Position numbers and translations under genes: made by a program. From JBBDMX01 sp040878035 (lineage in GTDB: Bacteria; Planctomycetota; Phycisphaerae; Phycisphaerales; Phycisphaeraceae), in assembly GCA_040878035.1 (NCBI GenBank), contig JBBDMX010000030.1, forward strand, positions 62,001-126,000: 64,000 bases of DNA. The letters are read 5' to 3'. This document shows positions 1 through 8,024 of the stretch, in pieces. The first letter of the stretch is position 1. The number at the start of each line of letters is the position of its first letter. The notes beneath the pieces are model-generated. The model was given only the letters and a program-made list of their open reading frames with translations. It did no database searches and was not told where the DNA came from.

Positions 1-1374
1 GCATCGCTTTCGCGGCTGGATAAGACGCTGGCGGACGGCGAGAAAGCCGGTGACGCCCAGGCCAAAGCCGATCGCCTCTGGCTGGCGGCCCTGGCGGGCG
101 AGGCGCCCGACGATGCGGCACTGGAGGCGCTGAGCAAAGAGCGCGGCCAGGATGACCCCCTGGTGCGGCGCATCGGCGGCTGGACCTTGCTTCGCCGCGG
201 CCAGAGTGATGAGGCACGCCAAGCGCTCGAGCCGCTGGCGAAGACCGATCCGCAGGCGGCCTATGGCCTGGCGCGGCTGGACGATGTGAAAACCCCCGCT
301 GGGCAGAAGCGCTTGCAGCAAGTCATCGCCATGGAGCCGCTGAATGTGGCGGCACTGTTGGCGATGGGCGACTTGCGCCAGCAGAACGTGGCGCCGGCGC
401 TGTCGCCCGCCGGGGCCGGTCTGGCGCGCGTGCTGGAGCAGTTGCCGCTGGAGGTCCGCCGTGCCTCGGCCGGCGCGGACCGCTGGATTCGCTTAAGCGT
501 GCGTTTGACGGCCCCCAGCTATCGCTATCTTCAGCCGGTGCGCGCCAAGGTGACGGTGCGTAACGCCAGTGACCTACCGCTGGCCTTGCGGCCGGGGGGT
601 CCGGCGCCGTCGCGGCTGCTGCTGTATTTCACGCCGCAGGCGGCGGGCAAGCCCATGGCCAACCTCCCGCCGATCGTGGTGGACCTGGGCCGGCAACTGG
701 TGCTGGGGCCGCGCCAGGCCATCGAGGCCATCGTGCCCCTGGACCACGCCGAACTGGGCTGGCTGCTGACCATCTCGCCCAGCGAGCAGGTGCTCTTCAA
801 CGGCGTAGCGTTGCTGGGCGGCACGCCCACGGGCGACGGACAGGTCGGCATGCTCCCCAGCGGCGCCACCGAGACCATCGGCATCACCCGCCGCTCGGCG
901 GTCACCGTCACCGGCCCCAACATCGACGGCATGTTCACCGCCCTGGAAGACCCCGACATGGCGACGCAGATGCAGGCCCTGGCGTGGCTGACCCTCAATG
1001 CCGCGCGGCTCTCGGGCGCCGACCAGCCCGGCGCCGTCGAGGTCATGGACAAGCTCACCACGCGCCTCACCCAGCGCTACCAGCGGCTCGACCCGCTGCG
1101 CCAAGCCTGGACCGTGCGCTTCCTCTCCCCCGACACCAAGGGCCAGCCCGTGCTGGCGCCCATTCACGACCTGGCGCAGCGCAGCGACGATGCCCTGACG
1201 CGCATCGTCTATCTGGTGACGCAGGTGACCGACCCGGCCTCGCCGCTATTGGACGCGGCGGCCCGGGAAAAGGACGTGCGCGTGATGCGCTTCGCCCAGG
1301 CCTGGCGCCCGGTGGTGGAACAAGCCAGGGCCGAAGCAGCTCGGAAGATCGAAAACACAAAAAAAGCCCCATGA
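1..1374 (+). CDS. TPR-like hypothetical protein, 5'-truncated
   Basis: The frame is open from base 1 to a TGA at 1372-1374, giving 457 visible residues, so the start lies before the window. The first 130 residues or so are Ala/Leu-rich helical pairs with TPR character (for example the stretch around GWTLLRRGQ and LEPLAKTDPQAAYGLARL). The remainder contains a beta-rich segment and a helical tail ending in a Lys-rich stretch. No catalytic motif is visible. TPR proteins usually act as protein-interaction scaffolds, but the partner is unknown. The downstream gene is on the opposite strand, and a hairpin begins at the last base of the stop codon. The function is unassigned; only the coding status is secure. 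Confidence 0.75.
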   Translation, partial: ASLSRLDKTLADGEKAGDAQAKADRLWLAALAGEAPDDAALEALSKERGQDDPLVRRIGGWTLLRRGQSDEARQALEPLAKTDPQAAYGLARLDDVKTPAGQKRLQQVIAMEPLNVAALLAMGDLRQQNVAPALSPAGAGLARVLEQLPLEVRRASAGADRWIRLSVRLTAPSYRYLQPVRAKVTVRNASDLPLALRPGGPAPSRLLLYFTPQAAGKPMANLPPIVVDLGRQLVLGPRQAIEAIVPLDHAELGWLLTISPSEQVLFNGVALLGGTPTGDGQVGMLPSGATETIGITRRSAVTVTGPNIDGMFTALEDPDMATQMQALAWLTLNAARLSGADQPGAVEVMDKLTTRLTQRYQRLDPLRQAWTVRFLSPDTKGQPVLAPIHDLAQRSDDALTRIVYLVTQVTDPASPLLDAAAREKDVRVMRFAQAWRPVVEQARAEAARKIENTKKAP

Positions 1375-1468
1375 AACCGCTTGCGGTTTGGCATGGGCGG
1401 CCCCGCTTAAGCGGGGCTGGGGAGCGCGAAGTGAGCGTGGGGCACAGCCCCGCTTAAGCGGGGCCGCC
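1374..1468. repeat. Composite hairpin block between convergent genes
   Basis: A 7-bp stem, AAACCGC-TT-GCGGTTT, begins at the upstream stop codon (1374-1389). It is followed by two copies of the 18-bp palindrome GCCCCGCTTAAGCGGGGC at 1400-1417 and 1447-1464. The flanks also pair with each other (GGGCGGCCCC on the left, GGGGCCGCCC on the right), so the whole stretch is a nested inverted repeat. The trpG-like gene ends inside the second palindrome. It probably acts as a bidirectional terminator, and it could also be a REP-like element. No U-tract follows. Confidence 0.7.
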
Positions 1469-2137
1469 CCCCACGCCCAGATGCTCCGGCACCGCCATCC
1501 CCAGAAAATTCGCCAGTAACCGGTGGCCCTCGACCGTCAGAAAGCTCTCCGGGTGAAACTGCACGCCCTCCAGCGGCGCGTCCCGCCCCGCCCCCGCCCC
1601 CGGCCCAGGAGCCAGCGCCCCGGGCCGCAGACGCAGCCCCATGATCTCGTCCTCATCCGTCCACGCGCTGACCTCGAAGCGCTGCTCGTCGAACGTTTCC
1701 TTATAGATCACCAGGCTGTGATAGCGCGTGGCAGTGAACGGGTTGGACATGCCCGCGAAGATCGTCTTGTTGTCGTGATGGATCAGCGACGTCTTGCCGT
1801 GCATCAGCCGGTAGTTGCGCCCCACGGTCATGCCAAAGCAATGGCCGATGCACTGATGGCCCAGGCACACGCCCAGGATGGGCACGCGCCCCGCCAGCGC
1901 CTGAATGATGTCGTTGGACACCCCGCCTTGGCGCGGGGTGCAGGGCCCGGGTGATATGACGATGAAATCCGGCTTCATCGCCGCGGCCTCGGCGGCGGTG
2001 ATCTTGTCGTTACGCACCACGCGCAGGTCCAGGGCCTCGGCATTCCGGGGGGCATTCCGCGGATCGGGCGCCAGCTCGCCGATGCGCTGCACCAGGTTGT
2101 AGGTGAAGCTGTCGTAATTATCGATAAGCAGAATCAT
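1454..2137 (-). CDS. trpG: Anthranilate/aminodeoxychorismate synthase component II (glutamine amidotransferase)
   Basis: A class I glutamine amidotransferase of 227 residues. It hydrolyses glutamine and passes ammonia to the chorismate-using partner subunit (TrpE or PabB) for tryptophan or folate synthesis. The start is placed at the ATG at 2137, because MILLIDNYDSFTYNLVQ is the canonical N-terminus; a longer frame runs upstream but overlaps the divergent promoter region. The nucleophile Cys is in GVCLGHQ, and the His-Glu of the triad are in GVQFHPES near the end. An Ala/Gly/Pro-rich loop just before the His motif is encoded by a GC microrepeat and is not typical of the family. TrpG and PabA cannot be separated from sequence alone, and no TrpE/PabB partner lies in the window. 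Confidence 0.93.
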   Translation of the reverse strand: MILLIDNYDSFTYNLVQRIGELAPDPRNAPRNAEALDLRVVRNDKITAAEAAAMKPDFIVISPGPCTPRQGGVSNDIIQALAGRVPILGVCLGHQCIGHCFGMTVGRNYRLMHGKTSLIHHDNKTIFAGMSNPFTATRYHSLVIYKETFDEQRFEVSAWTDEDEIMGLRLRPGALAPGPGAGAGRDAPLEGVQFHPESFLTVEGHRLLANFLGMAVPEHLGVGGGPA

Positions 2138-2255
2138 GCGGCGATATTCTAGCAATGGGGTCGAAGTTACGAAGCGCCGCGGCTTCCGGGGGTGCCGCGC
2201 GCCGCCCTCCACTCTCCACTTTCCACTCTCCAATTCACACCCTACCATCTTCCCC

Positions 2256-5021
2256 GTGTCCAAGGCCGCACTACTAACTCCTGGCAGCAACCCCGCCCCA
2301 CGCCTCTGGCTCGTCGCCTTGCTCCTCCTGGGCGCCACGCTCCTGGCCTACACGCCGGCGCTGACCGGCGGCCTGCTCTGGGACGACGACGCCCACCTGA
2401 CCAAGCCCGCGCTACGCTCCCTTGACGGCCTGTGGCGCATCTGGGCCTACCCCGGCGCTACCCAGCAGTATTACCCGCTGGTGCACTCGGCGTTCTGGGT
2501 GCAGGACCAGCTCTGGGGCCAGCACACGCTGGGCTATCACCTGGTCAACGTCGCTCTGCATGCCGTCAGTGCCGTGCTGGTCTGGCTCATCCTCACCCGC
2601 CTGCGCGTGCCCGGGGCACTCCTGGCGGCGGCGATCTTCGCCCTGCACCCGGTGCACGTCGAGTCGGTCGCCTGGATGACCGAGTTGAAGAACACGCTCT
2701 CGGCCGTGCTCTACCTGTCGGCCATGCTGGCGTTCTTCGCCTTTGACCCGCTGGCGTTCACGGCGAGTGCCAGCCTGGATGCCGCCGACCGGGAATCCGG
2801 ACCTTCGCGGACTCAGGTCCGGCGTGGCGGCCTTGATGACCCGCCGCCGGGACACCGGTTCCACTATGCCCTGGCCATGGTCCTGTTCCTGGCGGCGCTG
2901 TTGAGCAAGACCGTCACCGCCACCCTGCCGGCCGTGCTGCTGGTCATCGCCTGGTGGCAGCATGGCCGGCTCAGTTGGCGCCGCCATGTCCTGCCCATGA
3001 CTCCGCCGCTCGTTCTGGGCGCGGCCATGGGACTCATGACCGCCTACTTCGAGAAGTACATGATCGGCGCCCTGGGCGAGGCTTTCGTGCTCGAGCCGAT
3101 GCAGCGCCTGCTCATCGCCGGCCGCGTCGGCTGGTTCTACCTGGCCAAGCTGCTCTGGCCCGTCAACCTCACGTTCATCTACCCGCGCTGGCACGTCGAT
3201 CCCGCCGCGCCCTGGCAGTACCTCTTCCCCCTGGCGACGCTGCTCGTGCTGGGCCTGCTCTGGTTTGGCCGGCGCCGCATTGGCCGCGCGCCCCTGGCCG
3301 CGGCGCTCATCTTCCTGGGCACGCTCTTTCCCGTCCTGGGCTTCCTGGATGTCTATCCCTTCCGCTTCTCCTTCGTGGCGGACCACTTCCAGTACCTGGC
3401 GAGCCTGCCGCTGATCGCCCTTGCCGCCGCGGGAATCGTCCGTTTGGCGGGCGTCGCTTCCGGGGGGCAGCGTCCCCTGCGAGTGGCGTCGGTCATCCTC
3501 CTGCTCGTGCTGGGCGTGCTCACCTGGAACCGCAGCCACGTCTACCAGAGCTCGCGCGCCATCTGGGAAGACACCCTGGCGAAAAACGACGGCTGCTCCA
3601 TGGTGTTTAACAACTACGGCAAGCTGCTCTACGACGGCGACGACGCGGCGCCGGCGAATATCGAGGCCGCCGCCGCCAACTTCCGCAAGGCCATCGACCT
3701 GGACGACCGCAACGACATGGCCCACCGCAATCTCGCGCAGTACCACTTGCACCACAAGCGCTACGACGCGGCCCTGGCCCAGCTCAAACAGGCGCTGGAG
3801 ATCGACCCCAACGAGCAAGTCACGCAATACCAGGTGGGCATGACGCTCTACGCCTCGGGTCGCCTCGAGGATTCACTGCTGTATTTCCGCAACGCGCTGC
3901 GGATGGACCGGGAGCGCATCACGCGCCTCAGTGCGGCCCAGCAGGCCCGGCAGGACGATGCGCAGGTGCTGCGTGACTCGCGTTATGTCGATGCCCAGGG
4001 CGCCTATGGCCGGGCGCTGCTGGACCTGGGCCGGGCCGCCGAGGCGCTGCCGCACCTCCAGCGCGCCGTCGAGCTGGACGGGACGATCGCGGATGACCGC
4101 GTCGCGCTGGGGCGGGCGCTGGTGGAGCTTGGCCGCGCCGCGGAGGCCCAGGCACACTACCAGGCCGCGCTGGAGCGGACTTCCAGCGGGGAGGTCGCCT
4201 CGGTCGATGCGCACAACGGCATGGGCCTGGCGCTGCTGGCGCAGAAGCAGCCGCAGCAGGCGATGCGGCATTTCGAGCGCGCCTTGGCACTGCGCCCCGA
4301 CCTGGCCGAGACGCACTACAACCTCGGCCTGGCGATGATCGCGCTTGACCAGTACAACGATGCAGCCAGGCAGTTTGGCGCCTGCATCAAGCTCCAGCCC
4401 GATCACGCCATGGCCCATCACAACCTGGGCTCGATTCTTTTCCTGGCCAACGAGCTTCCCGCCGCGATCGCGCATTACCGCCGGGCGATCGCCGCCTTGC
4501 CCGGCTACCTCGATGCGTATGTCAACCTCGGCCAGGCGCTGGTGGCATCGAACCAGCTCGACGATGCGGCCGCGGCCTACCGCCAGGCCATCGCCCACCA
4601 GCCCAACCACCCCGTGGCCCACCTGCTGCTGGCGCAGACGCTGCACCGCCAGGGCAAGCTCGACGCCGCCGTCGCCGAGTATCGCCTGGCTCTGGCCCAG
4701 CAACCCAACTGGCCCGACGCCATGGCGAGCCTGGCCCGCCTGCTGGCGACGCGCCCCGACGCATCGCAGGAGGACATCGCCCACGCCGCCGACCTGGCCC
4801 AACGCGCCGCCGTGCTCACGCAATACAACGACCCCGGCGTGCTCGACACTCTGGCCCTGGCGCTGGCGCGCACCGGCCGCTACGACGACGCCCGCCAACT
4901 CGCCCGCCGCGCCCTCCAGATCGCCCAGGCCACCAAGCGGACCGCCATCGTCCCCATCCTCCAATCCCACCTCGACCGCTTTACGACCAACCAACCCTGG
5001 CCCGACCTGGTCGGCCCGTGA
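2256..5021 (+). CDS. Polytopic membrane protein with C-terminal TPR array
   Basis: The N-terminal half (about residues 15-440) has roughly ten hydrophobic helices, with the first-loop motif GGLLWDDDAHL and a later HPVHVESVAWMTELKN. This pattern is known from O-mannosyltransferase/TMTC-like (GT-C fold) proteins common in planctomycetes. From about residue 450 to the end there are around a dozen TPR units (examples: AHRNLAQYHLHHKRYDAAL, AETHYNLGLAMIALDQYNDA). A GTG at 2256 is chosen as the start. The frame extends upstream to 2136, but that part is C-rich and non-coding in character, and it overlaps the divergent trpG start. It may glycosylate exported proteins, but no substrate can be read from the sequence. 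The product is 921 residues. Confidence 0.85.
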   Translation: MSKAALLTPGSNPAPRLWLVALLLLGATLLAYTPALTGGLLWDDDAHLTKPALRSLDGLWRIWAYPGATQQYYPLVHSAFWVQDQLWGQHTLGYHLVNVALHAVSAVLVWLILTRLRVPGALLAAAIFALHPVHVESVAWMTELKNTLSAVLYLSAMLAFFAFDPLAFTASASLDAADRESGPSRTQVRRGGLDDPPPGHRFHYALAMVLFLAALLSKTVTATLPAVLLVIAWWQHGRLSWRRHVLPMTPPLVLGAAMGLMTAYFEKYMIGALGEAFVLEPMQRLLIAGRVGWFYLAKLLWPVNLTFIYPRWHVDPAAPWQYLFPLATLLVLGLLWFGRRRIGRAPLAAALIFLGTLFPVLGFLDVYPFRFSFVADHFQYLASLPLIALAAAGIVRLAGVASGGQRPLRVASVILLLVLGVLTWNRSHVYQSSRAIWEDTLAKNDGCSMVFNNYGKLLYDGDDAAPANIEAAAANFRKAIDLDDRNDMAHRNLAQYHLHHKRYDAALAQLKQALEIDPNEQVTQYQVGMTLYASGRLEDSLLYFRNALRMDRERITRLSAAQQARQDDAQVLRDSRYVDAQGAYGRALLDLGRAAEALPHLQRAVELDGTIADDRVALGRALVELGRAAEAQAHYQAALERTSSGEVASVDAHNGMGLALLAQKQPQQAMRHFERALALRPDLAETHYNLGLAMIALDQYNDAARQFGACIKLQPDHAMAHHNLGSILFLANELPAAIAHYRRAIAALPGYLDAYVNLGQALVASNQLDDAAAAYRQAIAHQPNHPVAHLLLAQTLHRQGKLDAAVAEYRLALAQQPNWPDAMASLARLLATRPDASQEDIAHAADLAQRAAVLTQYNDPGVLDTLALALARTGRYDDARQLARRALQIAQATKRTAIVPILQSHLDRFTTNQPWPDLVGP

Positions 5022-5039
5022 CATGCATGGCCTTGCACT

Positions 5040-5137
5040 TTTGGAGTGCGGTGGCTGCGGCACCGCTTTGGCTTGCGGCGTAGCCGTCTTCGCTCCGCGA
5101 AAAGCCATAGCGGCGTCAAGGCCGCCGCACTCCAAAT
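5040..5137. repeat. REP-like inverted repeat element
   Basis: Arms at 5040-5055 (TTTGGAGTGCGGTGGC) and 5122-5137 are reverse complements over 16 bp with one mismatch. The interior contains further pairing segments (GCGGCGTCAAGGCCGCC type). It sits directly after the membrane-TPR gene and could terminate its transcription. Elements of this look are, from memory, scattered in other planctomycete and verrucomicrobial genomes. Confidence 0.65.
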
Positions 5138-5190
5138 CGCCACAACCTTGCCACCGTCCGCCATGCCCGAATTGCTTCTGGCAATTCATC

Positions 5191-5213
5191 CGGCCAAAAT
5201 GGCCGGGCTATAT
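5191..5213. repeat. Short palindrome with CTATAT tail, copy 1
   Basis: A GGCC-AAAAT-GGCC palindrome is followed by GGGCTATAT, immediately upstream of the ribosome-binding site of the next gene. A 23-bp copy matching at about 19 positions lies at 25671-25693, also just upstream of a secreted-protein gene. A second hairpin, GAATTGC-TTCTG-GCAATTC, precedes it at 5169-5187. It may be a REP-type or 5'-leader element. Confidence 0.5.
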
Positions 5214-5227
5214 AGGGAGGCGCCACC

Positions 5228-6487
5228 ATGTCCGGCCTGATCCCCAAGATGGGTTTCGCCGTCGTCACCATGACCGCCGCGGCGCTCGTGCTCATTTCCC
5301 TCGCCCAGGCCGCGCCGGCCGATCCCGCGCCGACTGGCGCCACAACCTGGCCACACGGCCCGCCCACCGACCCCGCCTTCTTCCCCCTGGCCGTCTGGCT
5401 CCAACAACCGCGTAACGCCCCCAAATTCAAGGCCCTGGGCATCAACACCTACGTCGGCTTGTGGGACGGGCCGACCGAGGAGCAACTCGCGGAGCTGAAA
5501 AAACACGACATGAAGGTGATCTGTGGCTTCAACGATGTCAGCCGCAAGCACCTGAACGATCCGACGATCATCGGCTGGATGCACGGCGATGAGCCGGACA
5601 ACGCGCAGGCGATCGAGCGCTGGAAGAGCGAGGCAGCGATCCGAGAAGCGTGGCCGGATGTTCCGAAAAAGAGCCTCAAAGAGTGGGGGCCGTGGGGGCC
5701 GCCGATTCCGCCCAAGGCCATCGTCGCCGACTACCAGCGACTTCGCCAGGCCGATCCGACCCGGCCCATCCTGCTGAACCTGGGGCAGGGCGTGGCGTAC
5801 GACAACTACATCGGCCGGGGCTATCGCCGCGGCCAGCTCGATGACTACCCGCAATATCTCCAGGGCGCCGACATCGTTTCGTTCGACATCTACCCGGTGG
5901 TGCACGATCAGCCGGAGGTCGCCGGCAAGCTCGAGTACGTGCCGCGCGGCGTCGAGCGCCTCGTGAAATGGTCTGACGGCAAGAAGACCGTGTGGAATTG
6001 CATCGAGTGCACACACATCAGCAACCCGCCCGCCATCGCCTCGCCCCAACAGATTCGCACCCAAGTATGGATGTCGCTGATCCATGGCAGCCGTGGGCTG
6101 ATCTACTTCGTGCACGAGTTTGAGCCGCGCTTCATCGAACCGGGCGTGCTGGCGCACCCGGATCAGGCGCAGGCCATCGCGGCGGTGAACAAGCAGATCC
6201 TGTCGCTGGCGTCGGTGCTGAATCAGCCCACGCTGTCGCCCGGCGTGGAGGTGCGCAGCTCCGAGGCGAAGGTGCCGGTGGCGGCGATGACCAAGGAATA
6301 CGAGGGGTCGCTGTACGTGTTGGCCGTGGCCATGCGCGACGCGCCGACGACAGCGACGTTCCGCCGCGCGGGCTTGCGCGATGGGCAGGTGGAAGTGATC
6401 GACGAGGGTCGCACGGTGACGGTGAAGAACGGCGTGTTTCAGGATGAGTTTGAGGGCTACGGCGTGCATTTGTACAAGGTGAAGTAA
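5228..6487 (+). CDS. Secreted TIM-barrel-like protein, possible glycoside hydrolase
   Basis: The product is 419 residues with a signal peptide (residues about 8-29, ending SLAQAAPA). The mature part begins FFPLAVWLQQPRNAPKFK and continues with LGINTYVGLWDGP and VICGFND. This alternating strand-helix layout is usual for a (beta/alpha)8 glycoside-hydrolase-like fold. The segment IIGWMHGDEPDN has an acidic pair in a position often catalytic in such barrels, and an EFEPRF segment follows later. An AGGGAGG ribosome-binding site lies 8 bases before the ATG. No specific GH family can be assigned. It is followed by a convergent gene and a small hairpin. Confidence 0.8.
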   Translation: MSGLIPKMGFAVVTMTAAALVLISLAQAAPADPAPTGATTWPHGPPTDPAFFPLAVWLQQPRNAPKFKALGINTYVGLWDGPTEEQLAELKKHDMKVICGFNDVSRKHLNDPTIIGWMHGDEPDNAQAIERWKSEAAIREAWPDVPKKSLKEWGPWGPPIPPKAIVADYQRLRQADPTRPILLNLGQGVAYDNYIGRGYRRGQLDDYPQYLQGADIVSFDIYPVVHDQPEVAGKLEYVPRGVERLVKWSDGKKTVWNCIECTHISNPPAIASPQQIRTQVWMSLIHGSRGLIYFVHEFEPRFIEPGVLAHPDQAQAIAAVNKQILSLASVLNQPTLSPGVEVRSSEAKVPVAAMTKEYEGSLYVLAVAMRDAPTTATFRRAGLRDGQVEVIDEGRTVTVKNGVFQDEFEGYGVHLYKVK

Positions 6488-6497
6488 AGATCGGCCC

Positions 6498-6515
6498 TCT
6501 CCCTTCTTAGGGAGA
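6498..6515. terminator. Small hairpin between convergent genes
   Basis: A perfect 6-bp stem, TCTCCC-TTCTTA-GGGAGA, lies between two convergent genes (stops at 6487 and 6533). It is short and has no T-run, so it is a weak candidate bidirectional terminator. Confidence 0.4.
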
Positions 6516-6532
6516 CCCCGGACCCCGGAGTG

Positions 6533-7048
6533 CTAGACTGAGGGTGCGATCCGCTCCAGTTGCCCAATCCACCGCCAACACAGTATCAGCGGCACGGCGC
6601 ACAACACGCCGAAGGAGCAGTCGATCAGCCGCCAGCCCAAGGGGATGCCGCGAATCTGGCCGGCGAAGAGGGCCAGCAGGATCACGCCGGCGCAGGCGAT
6701 CAGGCCGGCGATGATGATCCAGACATTGCGTCGCGGGTCGATCAGCGGGCCGATGAAGAACACGGCGATCGCCAGGTGAGCGAACGCCAGCCAGTCGGTG
6801 CCATAGGCGATGAAGGGATATCGCGCGTTGGTGTCGATCAGGGCGTCGCGCACGGTGACGAGCCACCGCGTCAGGCCGGCCCTGTCACCACCCGTCGCGC
6901 CGGCCTCGATCCCCAGCACGTCCGTCAGCCAGCGCATCTCGGTCTCCAGCGCAAACGCGGTCACGCCGCTGAGGACCAGGCCAACGATCACCAAGGCGAT
7001 GAGAAAACGGATTCGATGCAGCAGCTTCTGTTCCACGATGTTGCTCAT
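6533..7048 (-). CDS. Conserved four-helix membrane protein of unknown function
   Basis: The product is 171 residues with four predicted membrane helices: IRFLIALVIVGLVLSGVTAF, then YGTDWLAFAHLAIAVFFIG, NVWIIIAGLIACAGVILLAL and a last one around IDCSFGVLCAVPLILCW. The ATG at 7048 (MSNIVEQK) is preferred over an upstream in-frame ATG at 7162, which would add an Arg-rich tail lying in the promoter region of the divergent gene. No enzymatic motif is seen. The function is unknown. Confidence 0.75.
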   Translation of the reverse strand: MSNIVEQKLLHRIRFLIALVIVGLVLSGVTAFALETEMRWLTDVLGIEAGATGGDRAGLTRWLVTVRDALIDTNARYPFIAYGTDWLAFAHLAIAVFFIGPLIDPRRNVWIIIAGLIACAGVILLALFAGQIRGIPLGWRLIDCSFGVLCAVPLILCWRWIGQLERIAPSV

Positions 7049-7184
7049 AAGTGGGAGCGCCCTGTGCAAGAGCTTGTGAACGATGATCCAGCGCCCAAGT
7101 GCGCCACGGTTTTGGCGCCCACGCGACCGCCATGCGCCTACAAACCTGAGTTGGGGACCCAACTCACGTTACCACCACCTTGCA

Positions 7185-7212
7185 TTGACATCTGTGGACA
7201 TGTTGGCACAAT
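7185..7212 (+). promoter_or_regulatory. Sigma70-type promoter of the Ehr-like operon
   Basis: A perfect -35 box TTGACA (7185-7190) and a CACAAT -10 box (7207-7212) are separated by 16 bp. It lies about 50 bp upstream of the HTH-EIIA gene. The boxes are read by eye and the start of transcription is not known. Confidence 0.5.
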
Positions 7213-7222
7213 GTCTGCTGTT

Positions 7223-7246
7223 GTCTATCTGCCTACAACGATAGAC
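7223..7246. promoter_or_regulatory. Inverted repeat in the operon leader
   Basis: The arms GTCTATC (7223-7229) and GATAGAC (7240-7246) are perfect, with a 10-bp spacer. The dyad ends two bases before the GTGGAG that contains the ribosome-binding site. It would lie just downstream of the transcription start, where it could be an operator or an RNA hairpin that limits translation. Confidence 0.45.
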
Positions 7247-7260
7247 GCGTGGAGATGCCA

Positions 7261-7977
7261 ATGCAATTGTCAGTCAAAGATGCCGCCGGCCTCCTGAACG
7301 TCTCTGAAAAGACGATTTATCGCTGGATCAAGCAGGAAGCCATCCCGGCCTACCGCATCAACGAGCAGTTCCGCTTCAACCGCGCCGAACTCCTGGAATG
7401 GGCTACCTCCAGGCGAATCCAGGTCTCGCCTGATATTTTTCGCGAAGGGGAACCCAGCAAGGTGCCTCTCCCCGCGCTTTGCGATGCCCTCAAGCTCGGG
7501 GGCGTCGCCTACCGCGTCAGCGGCAACGACAAGCCCTCGGTGCTTCGCGCCATCGTGGATGTCCTGAAACTGCCCGAGGAGGTGGATCGTGAGTTCCTGT
7601 ATCAGGTGCTCCTGGCGCGCGAGACGCTGGGCTCGACGGGCATCGGCGACGGCATCGCCATCCCCCACGTCCGTAATCCGGTGGTCCTGCATGTCTCAAA
7701 GCCCACGGTCACCCTCTGCTTCCTGGAGCATCCCATCGACTTTAAGGCCATTGACGGCCAGGCCGTCGATACCCTCTTTACGCTCATCAGCCCGACCGTG
7801 CGGGCGCACCTGCATCTATTATCCCGCCTGGGGTTCGTGTTGCAGAATCAGGATTTCAAAGCGGCGCTCAAGCGTCAGGCCTCGCGCGAGGATCTGATGG
7901 ACACCCTGGCGCGTGCCGAGGCGACTCTCCCCGCCGCCGGCAACAACCACGGCAACGGCAACGCTTCCCCGTCATGA
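7261..7977 (+). CDS. HTH (excisionase/MerR-type) protein fused to PTS EIIA (PtsN-like) domain
   Basis: The product is 238 residues. Residues 1-55 form a helix-turn-helix of the excisionase/MerR type (LSVKDAAGLLNVSEKTIYRW followed by IPAYRINEQFRFNRAELLEW). Residues about 75-220 form a PTS EIIA-2/nitrogen-PTS domain, in which GIAIPHVRNP carries the phospho-accepting His. Such proteins usually sense phosphotransferase flux and do not transport sugar themselves. GGAG at 7251-7254 is best spaced for the ATG at 7261; GTG 7249 and ATG 7255 are also in frame. The gene ends 47 bp before the first antiporter gene and is probably in the same transcript. Control of the downstream complex is inference. 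Confidence 0.88.
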   Translation: MQLSVKDAAGLLNVSEKTIYRWIKQEAIPAYRINEQFRFNRAELLEWATSRRIQVSPDIFREGEPSKVPLPALCDALKLGGVAYRVSGNDKPSVLRAIVDVLKLPEEVDREFLYQVLLARETLGSTGIGDGIAIPHVRNPVVLHVSKPTVTLCFLEHPIDFKAIDGQAVDTLFTLISPTVRAHLHLLSRLGFVLQNQDFKAALKRQASREDLMDTLARAEATLPAAGNNHGNGNASPS

Positions 7978-8024
7978 CCGCCGCCCATGCGCTCTGGCCG
8001 CTTTCGCCATGAACGGACTTTTCC

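Noticed and set aside
2412..3827. 471-residue antisense frame
   Set aside because: Gln/Arg/Gly-rich composition opposite the membrane-TPR gene; shadow.
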